Source: Deltaproteobacteria bacterium (lineage in GTDB: Bacteria; Myxococcota_A; UBA9160; SZUA-336). From it: DNA of 12,499 nucleotides. Position numbers and translations under genes: made by a program. Under the pieces are notes generated by a model. That model ran no database searches, was not told the origin of the DNA, and worked only from the letters and a program-made list of their open reading frames with translations. This document shows, in pieces, positions 6,666-12,499 of this stretch (the stretch's first letter is position 1; each line of letters begins with the position of its first letter). The stretch is taken from assembly GCA_030665705.1 (NCBI GenBank), contig DAOUZG010000021.1, positions 1 to 12,499 of the forward strand, in the 5' to 3' direction.

Positions 6666-6697
6666 GGGCTGGTCGGGGCGGGGGCTGGTCGGGGCGG
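6666..6697. repeat. 16-bp tandem duplication of the tRNA-Pro 3-prime end
   Basis: The sequence GGGCTGGTCGGGGCGG occurs twice without interruption, at 6666-6681 and 6682-6697. The right copy contains the encoded CCA, discriminator base and 3-prime acceptor strand of tRNA-Pro; the left copy is an exact extra copy just downstream of the tRNA. Each copy also extends into flanking bases. Replication slippage, or a trace of tRNA-targeted recombination, could produce it. No integrase or element lies between or beside the copies. Confidence 0.85.
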
Positions 6698-6762
6698 CCG
6701 GATTTGAACCGGCGACCTCTTGGTCCCGAACCAAGCGCGCTACCAGGCTGCGCTACGCCCCG
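6686..6762 (-). tRNA. tRNA-Pro (anticodon CGG), CCA encoded
   Basis: A 77-base cloverleaf on the minus strand. The acceptor stem pairs CGGGGCG (6762-6756) with CGCCCCG (6696-6690), followed by discriminator A and encoded CCA. The D arm contains AGCGCAGCCTGGTAGCGC. The anticodon arm is CTTGG-TTCGGGA-CCAAG, placing CGG at positions 34-36 (proline, codon CCG). The T arm contains GGTTCAAATCC. The sequence is close to standard bacterial tRNA-Pro, including the unusual C at position 1 typical of bacterial tRNA-Pro. It sits between rpoD and the CDF gene, both on the same strand. Confidence 0.97.
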
Positions 6763-6774
6763 ACCGAGCAAGCC

Positions 6775-6803
6775 AGGATAGGTGGCCTCCCGGGGCCGGG
6801 CAA
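6775..6803 (-). promoter_or_regulatory. Probable promoter for tRNA-Pro
   Basis: On the minus strand, TTGCCC (6803-6798; 4 of 6) and TATCCT (6780-6775; 4 of 6) are separated by exactly 17 bases, 12 bases upstream of the mature tRNA 5-prime end. The position between the rpoD stop (6824) and the tRNA fits. It could also drive the downstream CDF and nadA genes, since no terminator is visible after the tRNA. Confidence 0.42.
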
Positions 6804-6823
6804 CCGAGCGCGCGGGGGGGCGG

Positions 6824-8764
6824 CTACTCGAGGAAGGCGCGCAGGACGCGGGCTCGGCTCGGGTGGCGGAGCTTGCGCAGGGCCTTGGCCTCGATCTGCC
6901 GGATCCGCTCGCGGGTCACGTCGAAGTCCTGGCCCACCTCCTCGAGCGTGTGGTTCGACCGTTCGCCGATTCCGAACCGCATCTTGAGCACCTTCTCCTC
7001 GCGCGGACTCAGAGTCCCCAGGACCCTACGGGTCTGCTCCGAGAGACTGCTCTGGATGACCTGATCGGAAAGCGAAGGACGCGCCTTGTCCTCGATGAAG
7101 TCGACCAGGTGACTGTCCTCATCCTCCCCGATCGGCGACTCGAGAGAGATGGGCTCCTTTGCGATCTTGAGCACCATCTGCACCTTCTCGAGCGACATGT
7201 CCATCTTATCGGCGATCTCCTCGGGGGTCGGCTCGCGGCCGAGCTTCTGGACGAGGTAACGCTGGGTGCGGACGAGCTTGTTCATCGTCTCGATCATATG
7301 CACCGGGATCCGAATCGTCCGTGCCTGGTCCGCGATTGCGCGGGTGATGGCCTGTCGGATCCACCAGGTCGCGTACGTCGAGAACTTGTACCCCCGGCGA
7401 TATTCGAACTTGTCCACTGCCTTCATCAGCCCGATGTTCCCCTCCTGGATCAGATCGAGGAACTGGAGGCCCCGGTTCGTGTATTTCTTTGCGATCGATA
7501 CGACGAGCCGGAGATTCGCTTCGATCAGCTCGCTCTTACCCTGGGCGGTCCGCTCCTCCGCCGCCGCGATCTCCGCGAGCGACTTCTTCGCCTCTTCCAG
7601 GCTCGATAGGTTCTCGCTCTTCAGCGCCTGAATCCTCCGGTCGACGGCGTGGATTTCCTTCTCGGCCAGTGCGATCGCCTCCAGATCCCCGCCGAGCCGT
7701 TTCAGCGCGCGGGCCCCGGGTACGGACCGCTTACGCGACTGGGCCGCAAGCTCGAGGAAGCTCCCCTCGTCGAGGTTCAGGGGGTTGAGCATGTGTGCGA
7801 TCACCCGTTTCTGGGTCTCGATCTGCTCGACGAAGTTCTCGATCAACCCGGCGAGGACACGCACGGAATCCTTGGTCAACTCGGTATCGCCGAGCTGGGC
7901 CGCGCAGCGGCTGCGCAGCTCTTCGATCTCGCCGGAAACACGCGCGCGTGTCGCCTGACTGGTTCGAGGATGGGCGAGCACGCGCTGGCGCTTGCGCATC
8001 TCGGTCTGCACGCGACGCACCTGGGTGAGCGCACGAAGGAGCTTCTTGGAGCGCGCCTCCGTCGAGGCCTCGTCGTCGCTCGCCGTGAAGAGCTCCTTCG
8101 GTGCCTCGCCCCCCTTACGGATCGCATCGCCGATCGCGAGCAACCCCAGCTGAGCAATGGGACTCCGCAGAATCACCCGGATCTCGTCTTCCTCCCCGGC
8201 CTCGATGCGCTTGGCAATCTCGACCTCCCCCTCCCGCGTGAGGAGGGAAACCGATCCCATCTCCCGGAGGTAGACGCGGACCGGATCGTTGGAGCGGTAG
8301 CTGTCGTACCCGTCCTCGCCGGGGGTCGGGCGCCGCGGCTCGGGCTTGCGGAGCCGCATCGGCGGCTTCCAGTCCTTGAGGGCGATCCCGTGGCGGCGGA
8401 AGAGAGCCAGAACCTCTTCGAGCTTCTCCGGCACGCTCAGGATGTGTTTGGGGAGCGAGGCCAGTAGCTCGACGCCCTCGACACAGCCGCTCTCCTTGCC
8501 CGCCCGGAGTAGCTGCCGGAGACTCGGCTGCGGGCTCGCTCCGTTCCCCGTCTGGCGGCTCGCGGCGGGAGTCCCCCCTTCGGAGTTTTCCCTCACCGCG
8601 GCCGCGGTTGGTTCGGCCGGATCCGGGTCCGCACCGTTTGTCGAGCGCGTCGCCTGAGCCGCACCGTTGCCCCGCGCGGACTTCTTCCGCTTGGCTCGGG
8701 GCTGGGAGGTTGGCGCGGGTTTTTTCGATCGTTGCCGGGTCTCGTCGGTCTGGGTACTGGGCAT
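6824..8764 (-). CDS. rpoD: RNA polymerase principal sigma factor (sigma-70)
   Basis: A 646-residue group 1 sigma factor. Residues 1-80 are a low-complexity Lys/Arg/Ala/Thr/Pro tail; 81-135 is the region 1.1-like helical part. Region 1.2 is at 160-190 ([21 protein letters not shown]). A large non-conserved region (about 195-400) is rich in charged helices. Region 2 spans about 408-480, with [43 protein letters not shown] (promoter -10 recognition and melting) and [12 protein letters not shown]. Region 3 is about 490-560. Region 4 is 578-640, with [24 protein letters not shown] as the -35-binding helix-turn-helix. The large non-conserved region indicates a proteobacterial-type RpoD and not a short Gram-positive one. 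ATG at 8764 follows GGAGGAG by 9 bases. It begins 32 bases after the dnaG stop, in the macromolecular-synthesis operon order. Confidence 0.97.
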   Translation of the reverse strand: MPSTQTDETRQRSKKPAPTSQPRAKRKKSARGNGAAQATRSTNGADPDPAEPTAAAVRENSEGGTPAASRQTGNGASPQPSLRQLLRAGKESGCVEGVELLASLPKHILSVPEKLEEVLALFRRHGIALKDWKPPMRLRKPEPRRPTPGEDGYDSYRSNDPVRVYLREMGSVSLLTREGEVEIAKRIEAGEEDEIRVILRSPIAQLGLLAIGDAIRKGGEAPKELFTASDDEASTEARSKKLLRALTQVRRVQTEMRKRQRVLAHPRTSQATRARVSGEIEELRSRCAAQLGDTELTKDSVRVLAGLIENFVEQIETQKRVIAHMLNPLNLDEGSFLELAAQSRKRSVPGARALKRLGGDLEAIALAEKEIHAVDRRIQALKSENLSSLEEAKKSLAEIAAAEERTAQGKSELIEANLRLVVSIAKKYTNRGLQFLDLIQEGNIGLMKAVDKFEYRRGYKFSTYATWWIRQAITRAIADQARTIRIPVHMIETMNKLVRTQRYLVQKLGREPTPEEIADKMDMSLEKVQMVLKIAKEPISLESPIGEDEDSHLVDFIEDKARPSLSDQVIQSSLSEQTRRVLGTLSPREEKVLKMRFGIGERSNHTLEEVGQDFDVTRERIRQIEAKALRKLRHPSRARVLRAFLE

Positions 8765-8796
8765 CGGGGGGGGCTCCTCCAGTCCTTAATCTCCGA

Positions 8797-10581
8797 TCAC
8801 CTAGATGGGGGGCGCTCCTCTCTCAAAAGGGTTCGCCTCCTCGACAGCATCTCCTCCTTCGCCTCCAGCAGCGCGCGTTCCTCCTCGGGGTCGCCACAGC
8901 TCTCGAGGCGGGCGTTGATCTCTCGCGACTCCCTGTCGAGCGCCCGGTGTTTCAAGCGGGCCAGACAGTCCCGAAGGGCTTGCTCCGTGGTAGACCCCTC
9001 CATGGGGACGCTCTCCGACACGATCTGGGACAGCATCCCCTTCAGGTCGGGCCCGAGCTGGGCCTCTACGGGCGACAGGAGGTGTGCCAAGGCCTGCTCC
9101 CCGTGGGAGCGGATTGCCGCAAGCAGCCGCCCCACCAACGCCTGCGCTTCCCTGGAAGGAAGTGCCTGGATGTGGGATTCCGTGACGCGATCCCCCAGCC
9201 GGGGCTCAGCCGCCAGGATTCCGATTAGCGTGTGCGTGATGGGGTCGATCACGGCCCGACACAGGGCCGGAGCGGCGTTCTCGCTGGCCCTCTGCTGGGG
9301 GCCGGGGGAATGCCGCCCTGCCGCCTCCAGCACGGTGCTCGGCGAGAGATCGAGGCCGGAGGCGAGCCTTCGCACGGACGCCTCACGCTCCACGGGGTCT
9401 GGCAGAGCGAGCAGATAGGGAGCAAGCCGACGCACCGCGTCGGAGGCGCTCCACGCATGACCGTCGTGGTTCTTGACTGCCTCCTCAATCAACTGCTCTA
9501 CCAGGGGTCTGGCCGCCTCCACGGCGCTCCTCAGCACCTCCCCGTCCCCGCGGGCCACCATCGTGTCCGGGTCCTCGTCCGGAGGAAGGAATACCCCCCG
9601 AACCCGAAGCTCTTCTCGGAGAAGAAGCGGCAGGGCCCGCTCGGCCGCGCGTCGTCCCGCGTCGTCGCCGTCGAAGACCAACACGACCTCCGGGACGTAG
9701 CGTCGAAGCCGTCGCGCGTGATGCTGCGTCAGGGCGGTGCCGCACGGAGCGACACCCTCGCGAAGTCCGGCCCGGTCGAGGGCCAGGACATCGAAGTACC
9801 CCTCGACCACGACCGCGCGACCCCGATGCCGAAGAGCGTCGATTGCCTGCGGCAGCCCGAACAGGACCTGGGCTTTGCGGTAGAGAGCCGTCTCCGGCGT
9901 GTTCAGATACTTGGGCCCACTCGGGTCGAGCGACCGGCCCCCGAACCCGAGAACCCGTCCTCCCGCGTCTCGAATCGGGAAGACCACGCGGTCGCGAAAC
10001 CGGTCGTACCAGCCCTCGCCCGTCTGGCGGGGCGCCAGGAGCCCCGCCTGCTCGCCGAGCTCCTCGGCAACGCCCGCTCGGCGCAGCGCCTCCAACACCC
10101 CATCCCACAGGGGGGGCGCGTAGCCGATCTCGAAGCGCTCGATCAGGTCCGCCGGGATACCCCGGCCCTCCAGGTAGCGGCGGGCCGCCCCTCCCGCCCG
10201 CCCGCGCAGCGACTTGCGGAAGAAATCAAGGGCCACCTCGTTGGCACGGACGAGCCGGGAGTTCTGCCCCGGCTGCCCTCCGACCGACTCGGTAATCTGG
10301 ACCCCTACCTCCTGAGCCGTGACGCGGACGGCGTCGGGAAACTCGAGACCCTCCAGGCGCATACGAAACCCGAATACGTCCCCGCCCGTGTGGCAACCGA
10401 AGCAGTAGAAGATCTGACGCTCCGAGTTGACCTGGAAGGAGGGCGTCTTTTCCTCGTGGAAGGGACAGAGCCCCCAATGCCGCGCCCCGACCTGGCGGAG
10501 GCCTACGTGGCGGGAAACTAAGGCCACGATGTCGGCACGCGCGCGCACCTCGTGGATCAGATGGTCAGGGATCCGTCCCAC
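8797..10581 (-). CDS. dnaG: DNA primase
   Basis: A 594-residue primase that makes the RNA primers for replication. The N-terminal CHC2 zinc domain is intact: C39 and H42 (LCPFHEEKTPSF), C60 and C63 (FYCFGCHTGGDVF). The RNA-polymerase core includes GRVLGFGGRSL (208-218) and KYLNTPET (224-231). The TOPRIM part holds the metal ligands E260 (VVVEGYFDVL) and D304/D306 (VFDGDDAGR). The C-terminal third (about 430-594) is less conserved, as usual for the DnaB helicase-binding domain. The start is GTG at 10581 with only a weak, distant G-rich ribosome binding site, consistent with the low primase synthesis known for this operon in E. coli. It lies between rpsU, past a terminator-like hairpin, and rpoD. 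Confidence 0.97.
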   Translation of the reverse strand: MGRIPDHLIHEVRARADIVALVSRHVGLRQVGARHWGLCPFHEEKTPSFQVNSERQIFYCFGCHTGGDVFGFRMRLEGLEFPDAVRVTAQEVGVQITESVGGQPGQNSRLVRANEVALDFFRKSLRGRAGGAARRYLEGRGIPADLIERFEIGYAPPLWDGVLEALRRAGVAEELGEQAGLLAPRQTGEGWYDRFRDRVVFPIRDAGGRVLGFGGRSLDPSGPKYLNTPETALYRKAQVLFGLPQAIDALRHRGRAVVVEGYFDVLALDRAGLREGVAPCGTALTQHHARRLRRYVPEVVLVFDGDDAGRRAAERALPLLLREELRVRGVFLPPDEDPDTMVARGDGEVLRSAVEAARPLVEQLIEEAVKNHDGHAWSASDAVRRLAPYLLALPDPVEREASVRRLASGLDLSPSTVLEAAGRHSPGPQQRASENAAPALCRAVIDPITHTLIGILAAEPRLGDRVTESHIQALPSREAQALVGRLLAAIRSHGEQALAHLLSPVEAQLGPDLKGMLSQIVSESVPMEGSTTEQALRDCLARLKHRALDRESREINARLESCGDPEEERALLEAKEEMLSRRRTLLREERPPSR

Positions 10582-10625
10582 GTTGACGCCTGATTCCCCC
10601 GCGGCCTCTCCCAGCCGCCCCCATG

Positions 10626-10660
10626 AAAAGAGCCCGGTCCCGCTTCACGCGGCCCCGGGC
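10626..10660 (-). terminator. Intrinsic terminator-like hairpin between rpsU and dnaG
   Basis: On the minus strand, GCCCGGGGCCGC (10660-10649) can pair with GCGGGACCGGGC (10643-10632) across a 5-base loop. This gives a 12-position stem with two central mismatches, followed by TCTTTT (10631-10626). It lies 13 bases after the rpsU stop and before dnaG. In E. coli a terminator at the same place lowers dnaG and rpoD transcription relative to rpsU; a partial terminator here would do the same. The short T-run and the mismatches suggest incomplete termination. Confidence 0.65.
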
Positions 10661-10672
10661 CCCACCTTGTGC

Positions 10673-10870
10673 CTATCTCTCCGGTTGCCGGAGCTTCTTC
10701 AGGGCCCGCTTCCGAGCGGCAATCGTCTTCTTCTTCCTCCGGACGCTGGGCTTCTCGTAATACTCGCGCCGGCGGAGCTCGAACATGACGCCCGCCTTCT
10801 CAACCTGCTTCTTGAAGCGCTTGAGAGCGATCTCGATGGTCTCGTTCTCTTTGACCTTAATTCCCGGCAG
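10673..10870 (-). CDS. rpsU: 30S ribosomal protein S21, apparent CTG start
   Basis: A 65-residue protein, [19 protein letters not shown] then [20 protein letters not shown] and [20 protein letters not shown], matching S21 along its whole length. S21 is a basic small-subunit protein near the anti-Shine-Dalgarno end of 16S rRNA and takes part in initiation. No ATG, GTG or TTG occurs in frame at the expected N-terminus. CTG at 10870 gives the family-standard start M-P-G-[IV]-K-V and has GGGAGG 9 bases upstream. The alternatives are GTT at 10876 (3-base spacing) and ATT at 10861 (18-base spacing), both less likely. It is the first gene of the rpsU-dnaG-rpoD operon, followed by a terminator-like hairpin. 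A CTG start on a ribosomal protein gene is unusual; a base-call error at this codon is possible. Confidence 0.92.
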   Translation of the reverse strand: MPGIKVKENETIEIALKRFKKQVEKAGVMFELRRREYYEKPSVRRKKKTIAARKRALKKLRQPER

Positions 10871-11072
10871 AGAAACCCCCCTCCCTTCTGGGCAGCGCCA
10901 AAGCTACTACCCGAGATCCGCCTCCCTACTCGCAGGCTGACAGGCTGGCGCCTCGTTCCCCCTGAACGCAGATCCCCTTCGGGGGGTCCGCGAAAGCTGA
11001 ATGGTTCCGGGCGCTTGCAGCCGGCTCGTAGACTGTCCAAAGTAGCGAATCGCTCTTTAGCCCGCAATATGG
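10871..11072 (-). other. hisF-rpsU intergenic leader region
   Basis: About 200 bases with no gene. It must hold the rpsU operon promoter unless transcription reads through from hisF. The best match I find is weak: TTGCGG (11067-11062), 17 bases, TACTTT (11044-11039), 3 of 6 each. A short hairpin lies at 10971-10988 (GATCCCC and GGGGGTC around a TTCG tetraloop as read on the plus strand) with no T-run, so it is not a terminator; it might be an RNA structure in the rpsU leader. The strong GGGAGGGGGG ribosome binding site of rpsU is at 10885-10876. Confidence 0.4.
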
Positions 11073-11882
11073 CTAGACAGGCCCCCGCCGTTGCGACTCG
11101 ATTGGTCGGACCGCGATCCCCTGGCTCGCCAGGTAGTGCTTGAGCTGGGGAACGGTCAGCTCGCCGAAATGAAAGAGGCTCGCGGCCAGTACTGCCGACG
11201 CCCCACCCCCGAGCGGGGTCTCCTGGAGGGCCTCCCGGAAGTGTTCCAGCAAACCCGCACCGCCCGAGGCGATGACCGGGATCTTGACCGAGCCACACAC
11301 CGCCCGTAGGAGGTCCAGATCGTACCCCTCCCGGGTTCCGTCCCGGTCCATGCTGGTCAGCAGGATCTCTCCCGCACCCGCCGCTTCCATTCGAACCGAC
11401 CACTCCACGGCGTCGATCCCGGTCGCGACCCGGCCGCCGTGCGTGTAGACCTCCCAGCCCGCCCCCGGCTCCTCGGGATCCCGGCGCCGAGCATCGATCG
11501 CCACGATCAGGTTTGCCGACCCCAGCCGATCTGCGCTCTCCTTCACGAGGTGGGAGCGCTGCACGGCAGCCGTGTTGACGGAGACCTTGTCCGCGCCCGC
11601 GTCCAGCAGGGCCCGAACGTCGTCGACGCTTCGGACCCCACCCCCGACGGAGAAGGGGATCATGATGCGGTCCGCAGTTTTCTCGACCAGCTCCAGCAGC
11701 GTTCCTCGGCGCTCGTGGGAGGCGGTGATATCGAGAAAGCAGAGCTCGTCCGCCTCCTGCGCGTCGTAGGCAGCCGCGGCCTCCACCGGGTCGCCCGCGT
11801 CACGAAGGTCTACAAACCGGATTCCCTTGACAACCCGCCCGCCCTTCACGTCGAGGCACGGAATGACCCGCTTCGTCAGCAT
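11073..11882 (-). CDS. hisF: Imidazole glycerol phosphate synthase, cyclase subunit HisF
   Basis: A 269-residue (beta-alpha)8 barrel. HisF uses ammonia supplied by HisH to turn PRFAR into imidazole glycerol phosphate and AICAR in histidine synthesis. Both catalytic aspartates fall at the canonical numbers: D11 in [12 protein letters not shown] and D130 in IVAIDARR. Phosphate-binding loops are visible as FSVGGGVRS (77-85), DKVSVNTAA (98-106), SMDRDGT (177-183) and ASGGAG (205-210). It is slightly longer than most HisF proteins (about 250-258) because of a C-terminal tail after LASQGI (251-256). The ATG overlaps the end of hisA by 7 bases (ATGCTGA), so the two are translationally coupled. hisH would be expected upstream of hisA, outside the window. 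Confidence 0.97.
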   Translation of the reverse strand: MLTKRVIPCLDVKGGRVVKGIRFVDLRDAGDPVEAAAAYDAQEADELCFLDITASHERRGTLLELVEKTADRIMIPFSVGGGVRSVDDVRALLDAGADKVSVNTAAVQRSHLVKESADRLGSANLIVAIDARRRDPEEPGAGWEVYTHGGRVATGIDAVEWSVRMEAAGAGEILLTSMDRDGTREGYDLDLLRAVCGSVKIPVIASGGAGLLEHFREALQETPLGGGASAVLAASLFHFGELTVPQLKHYLASQGIAVRPIESQRRGPV

Positions 11883-12499
11883 TGCGAGAGCTGGCGAAGG
11901 GCGTCCCGAAGATTGACGCGACCGGTGTAGAGCGCCTGGCCGACCACCACGCCCGCGATGACGCGGGTGCGGGCAACCTCGAGCAAGTCGGCCATCGACC
12001 CGATACCCCCTGACGCGATTACCGGGTGCCGCGTCGCCCGGGCAAGCTCCGCGGTCGCCTCGAGGTTGGGGCCCTCCAGGGTGCCGTCACGCCCAATGTC
12101 GGTGTGGAGAACGGCGCCAAGTGGTAGCTCCTCGAACTCCTGAACGACGTCCAGAGGAGTGCGTGCCGAGGCATCCATCCATCCCCGGACGGCCACGCGC
12201 CCGCCTCGTGCATCCACACCGAGCACGACCCGTCCCGGGTGCAGCGTGGCTGCCTCCCGCAGCAGCCCGGGCTGCTCCAGCGCGATGGTGCCCACGATGA
12301 CGCGGTCGGCTCCCGCGGCAAGCAGCTCCTCAATTCGCTCGAGCGTACGCAGACCCCCCCCGACCTGAACCGGGGTGCCCCCGGCAGCGGCAAGGATGGA
12401 GCGGATCACGGGCCCGTTTTCCGAGCTGCCCTCCCGGGCTGCGTCCAGGTCGACGACGTGCAGACGCGGCGCGCCGGCTTCGACGAGATCCCGGGCGAC
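11876..12499 (-). CDS. hisA: Phosphoribosyl isomerase HisA (ProFAR isomerase), C-terminal part
   Basis: The last 207 residues of a gene that enters from the right edge; about 35-40 N-terminal residues, including the first catalytic aspartate, are missing. HisA isomerises ProFAR to PRFAR, the substrate of the HisF/HisH complex. Visible blocks are [22 protein letters not shown] (phosphate loop), [42 protein letters not shown] with the second catalytic aspartate, and VIASGGIGS. The frame is open to the last base of the window, so the internal GTG at 12409 is not the true start. It is a half-barrel duplicate relative of HisF and ends inside the hisF start codon region. Confidence 0.95.
   Translation of the reverse strand, partial: VARDLVEAGAPRLHVVDLDAAREGSSENGPVIRSILAAAGGTPVQVGGGLRTLERIEELLAAGADRVIVGTIALEQPGLLREAATLHPGRVVLGVDARGGRVAVRGWMDASARTPLDVVQEFEELPLGAVLHTDIGRDGTLEGPNLEATAELARATRHPVIASGGIGSMADLLEVARTRVIAGVVVGQALYTGRVNLRDALRQLSQC

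Noticed and set aside
6624..6734. Extension of the CDF gene upstream to a start at 6734 ([12 protein letters not shown])
   Set aside because: These residues are tRNA-Pro read as protein; a start after the tRNA (6623 or 6575) is required.
5965..6771. A 268-codon minus-strand frame beginning across the tRNA, with a [16 protein letters not shown] N-terminus
   Set aside because: This N-terminus is the well-known spurious translation of a tRNA gene. The rest is an out-of-frame reading of the CDF gene.
9232..10521. A 429-codon plus-strand frame opposite dnaG, and a 272-codon one opposite rpoD (7649-8467)
   Set aside because: Both mirror well-conserved genes, have no family-like motifs and are explained by GC-rich codon structure.
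11056..11073. TAGCC/GGCTA inverted repeat at the hisF stop as a terminator
   Set aside because: A 5-bp stem with an 8-base loop and no T-run.
1..12499. CRISPR arrays, insertion sequences, toxin-antitoxin or phage-defence genes
   Set aside because: I found no periodic repeats, transposase motifs or defence-type domains on either strand.

Overview
The window is GC-rich, strand-organised bacterial chromosome made mostly of core genes. The dnaG-rpoD macromolecular-synthesis operon, long-form NadA, RidA, GreA-type factor, two lipoproteins and a secretin-N-domain-like protein suggest a Gram-negative bacterium with an outer membrane, perhaps of a deltaproteobacterial type or an uncultivated relative. 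That placement is inferred from gene content; no marker in the window fixes it. I see no CRISPR array, insertion sequence, phage gene or integrase.

Left part (1-4216). A minus-strand greA-family gene runs off the left edge, preceded by ridA. A plausible promoter with a perfect TTGACA lies between them. Divergent from ridA is a 432-residue membrane-anchored protein of unknown function, built as an internal duplication of secretin/STN-like modules. It converges on an 81-residue hypothetical gene whose likely promoter carries an operator-like palindrome. Next comes a minus-strand lipoprotein with a bifunctional-nuclease (DUF151) domain. Divergent from it is a two-gene plus-strand operon: a PfkB-family sugar-kinase homologue with an altered active-site motif, overlapped by ATGA with a small aromatic-rich lipoprotein.

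Right part (4229-12499). Everything is on the minus strand, in transcription order: hisA (cut by the right edge) and hisF (7-base overlap), rpsU, dnaG, rpoD, tRNA-Pro(CGG), a cation diffusion facilitator, and nadA. hisA and hisF make the imidazole ring of histidine. rpsU-dnaG-rpoD is the classical macromolecular-synthesis operon (ribosomal protein S21, primase, principal sigma factor). It keeps an internal terminator-like hairpin between rpsU and dnaG, and dnaG has a weak ribosome binding site. rpsU is short and appears to start at CTG. The tRNA has its own promoter-like sequence, and its 3-prime end with CCA is duplicated as a 16-bp tandem repeat. The cation transporter and nadA are 22 bases apart and probably co-transcribed.

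Most of this is housekeeping. The least explained items are the four-module STN-like protein, the PfkB homologue paired with a lipoprotein, the non-canonical metal site and cysteine tail of the transporter, the CTG start of rpsU, and the tRNA-end duplication.
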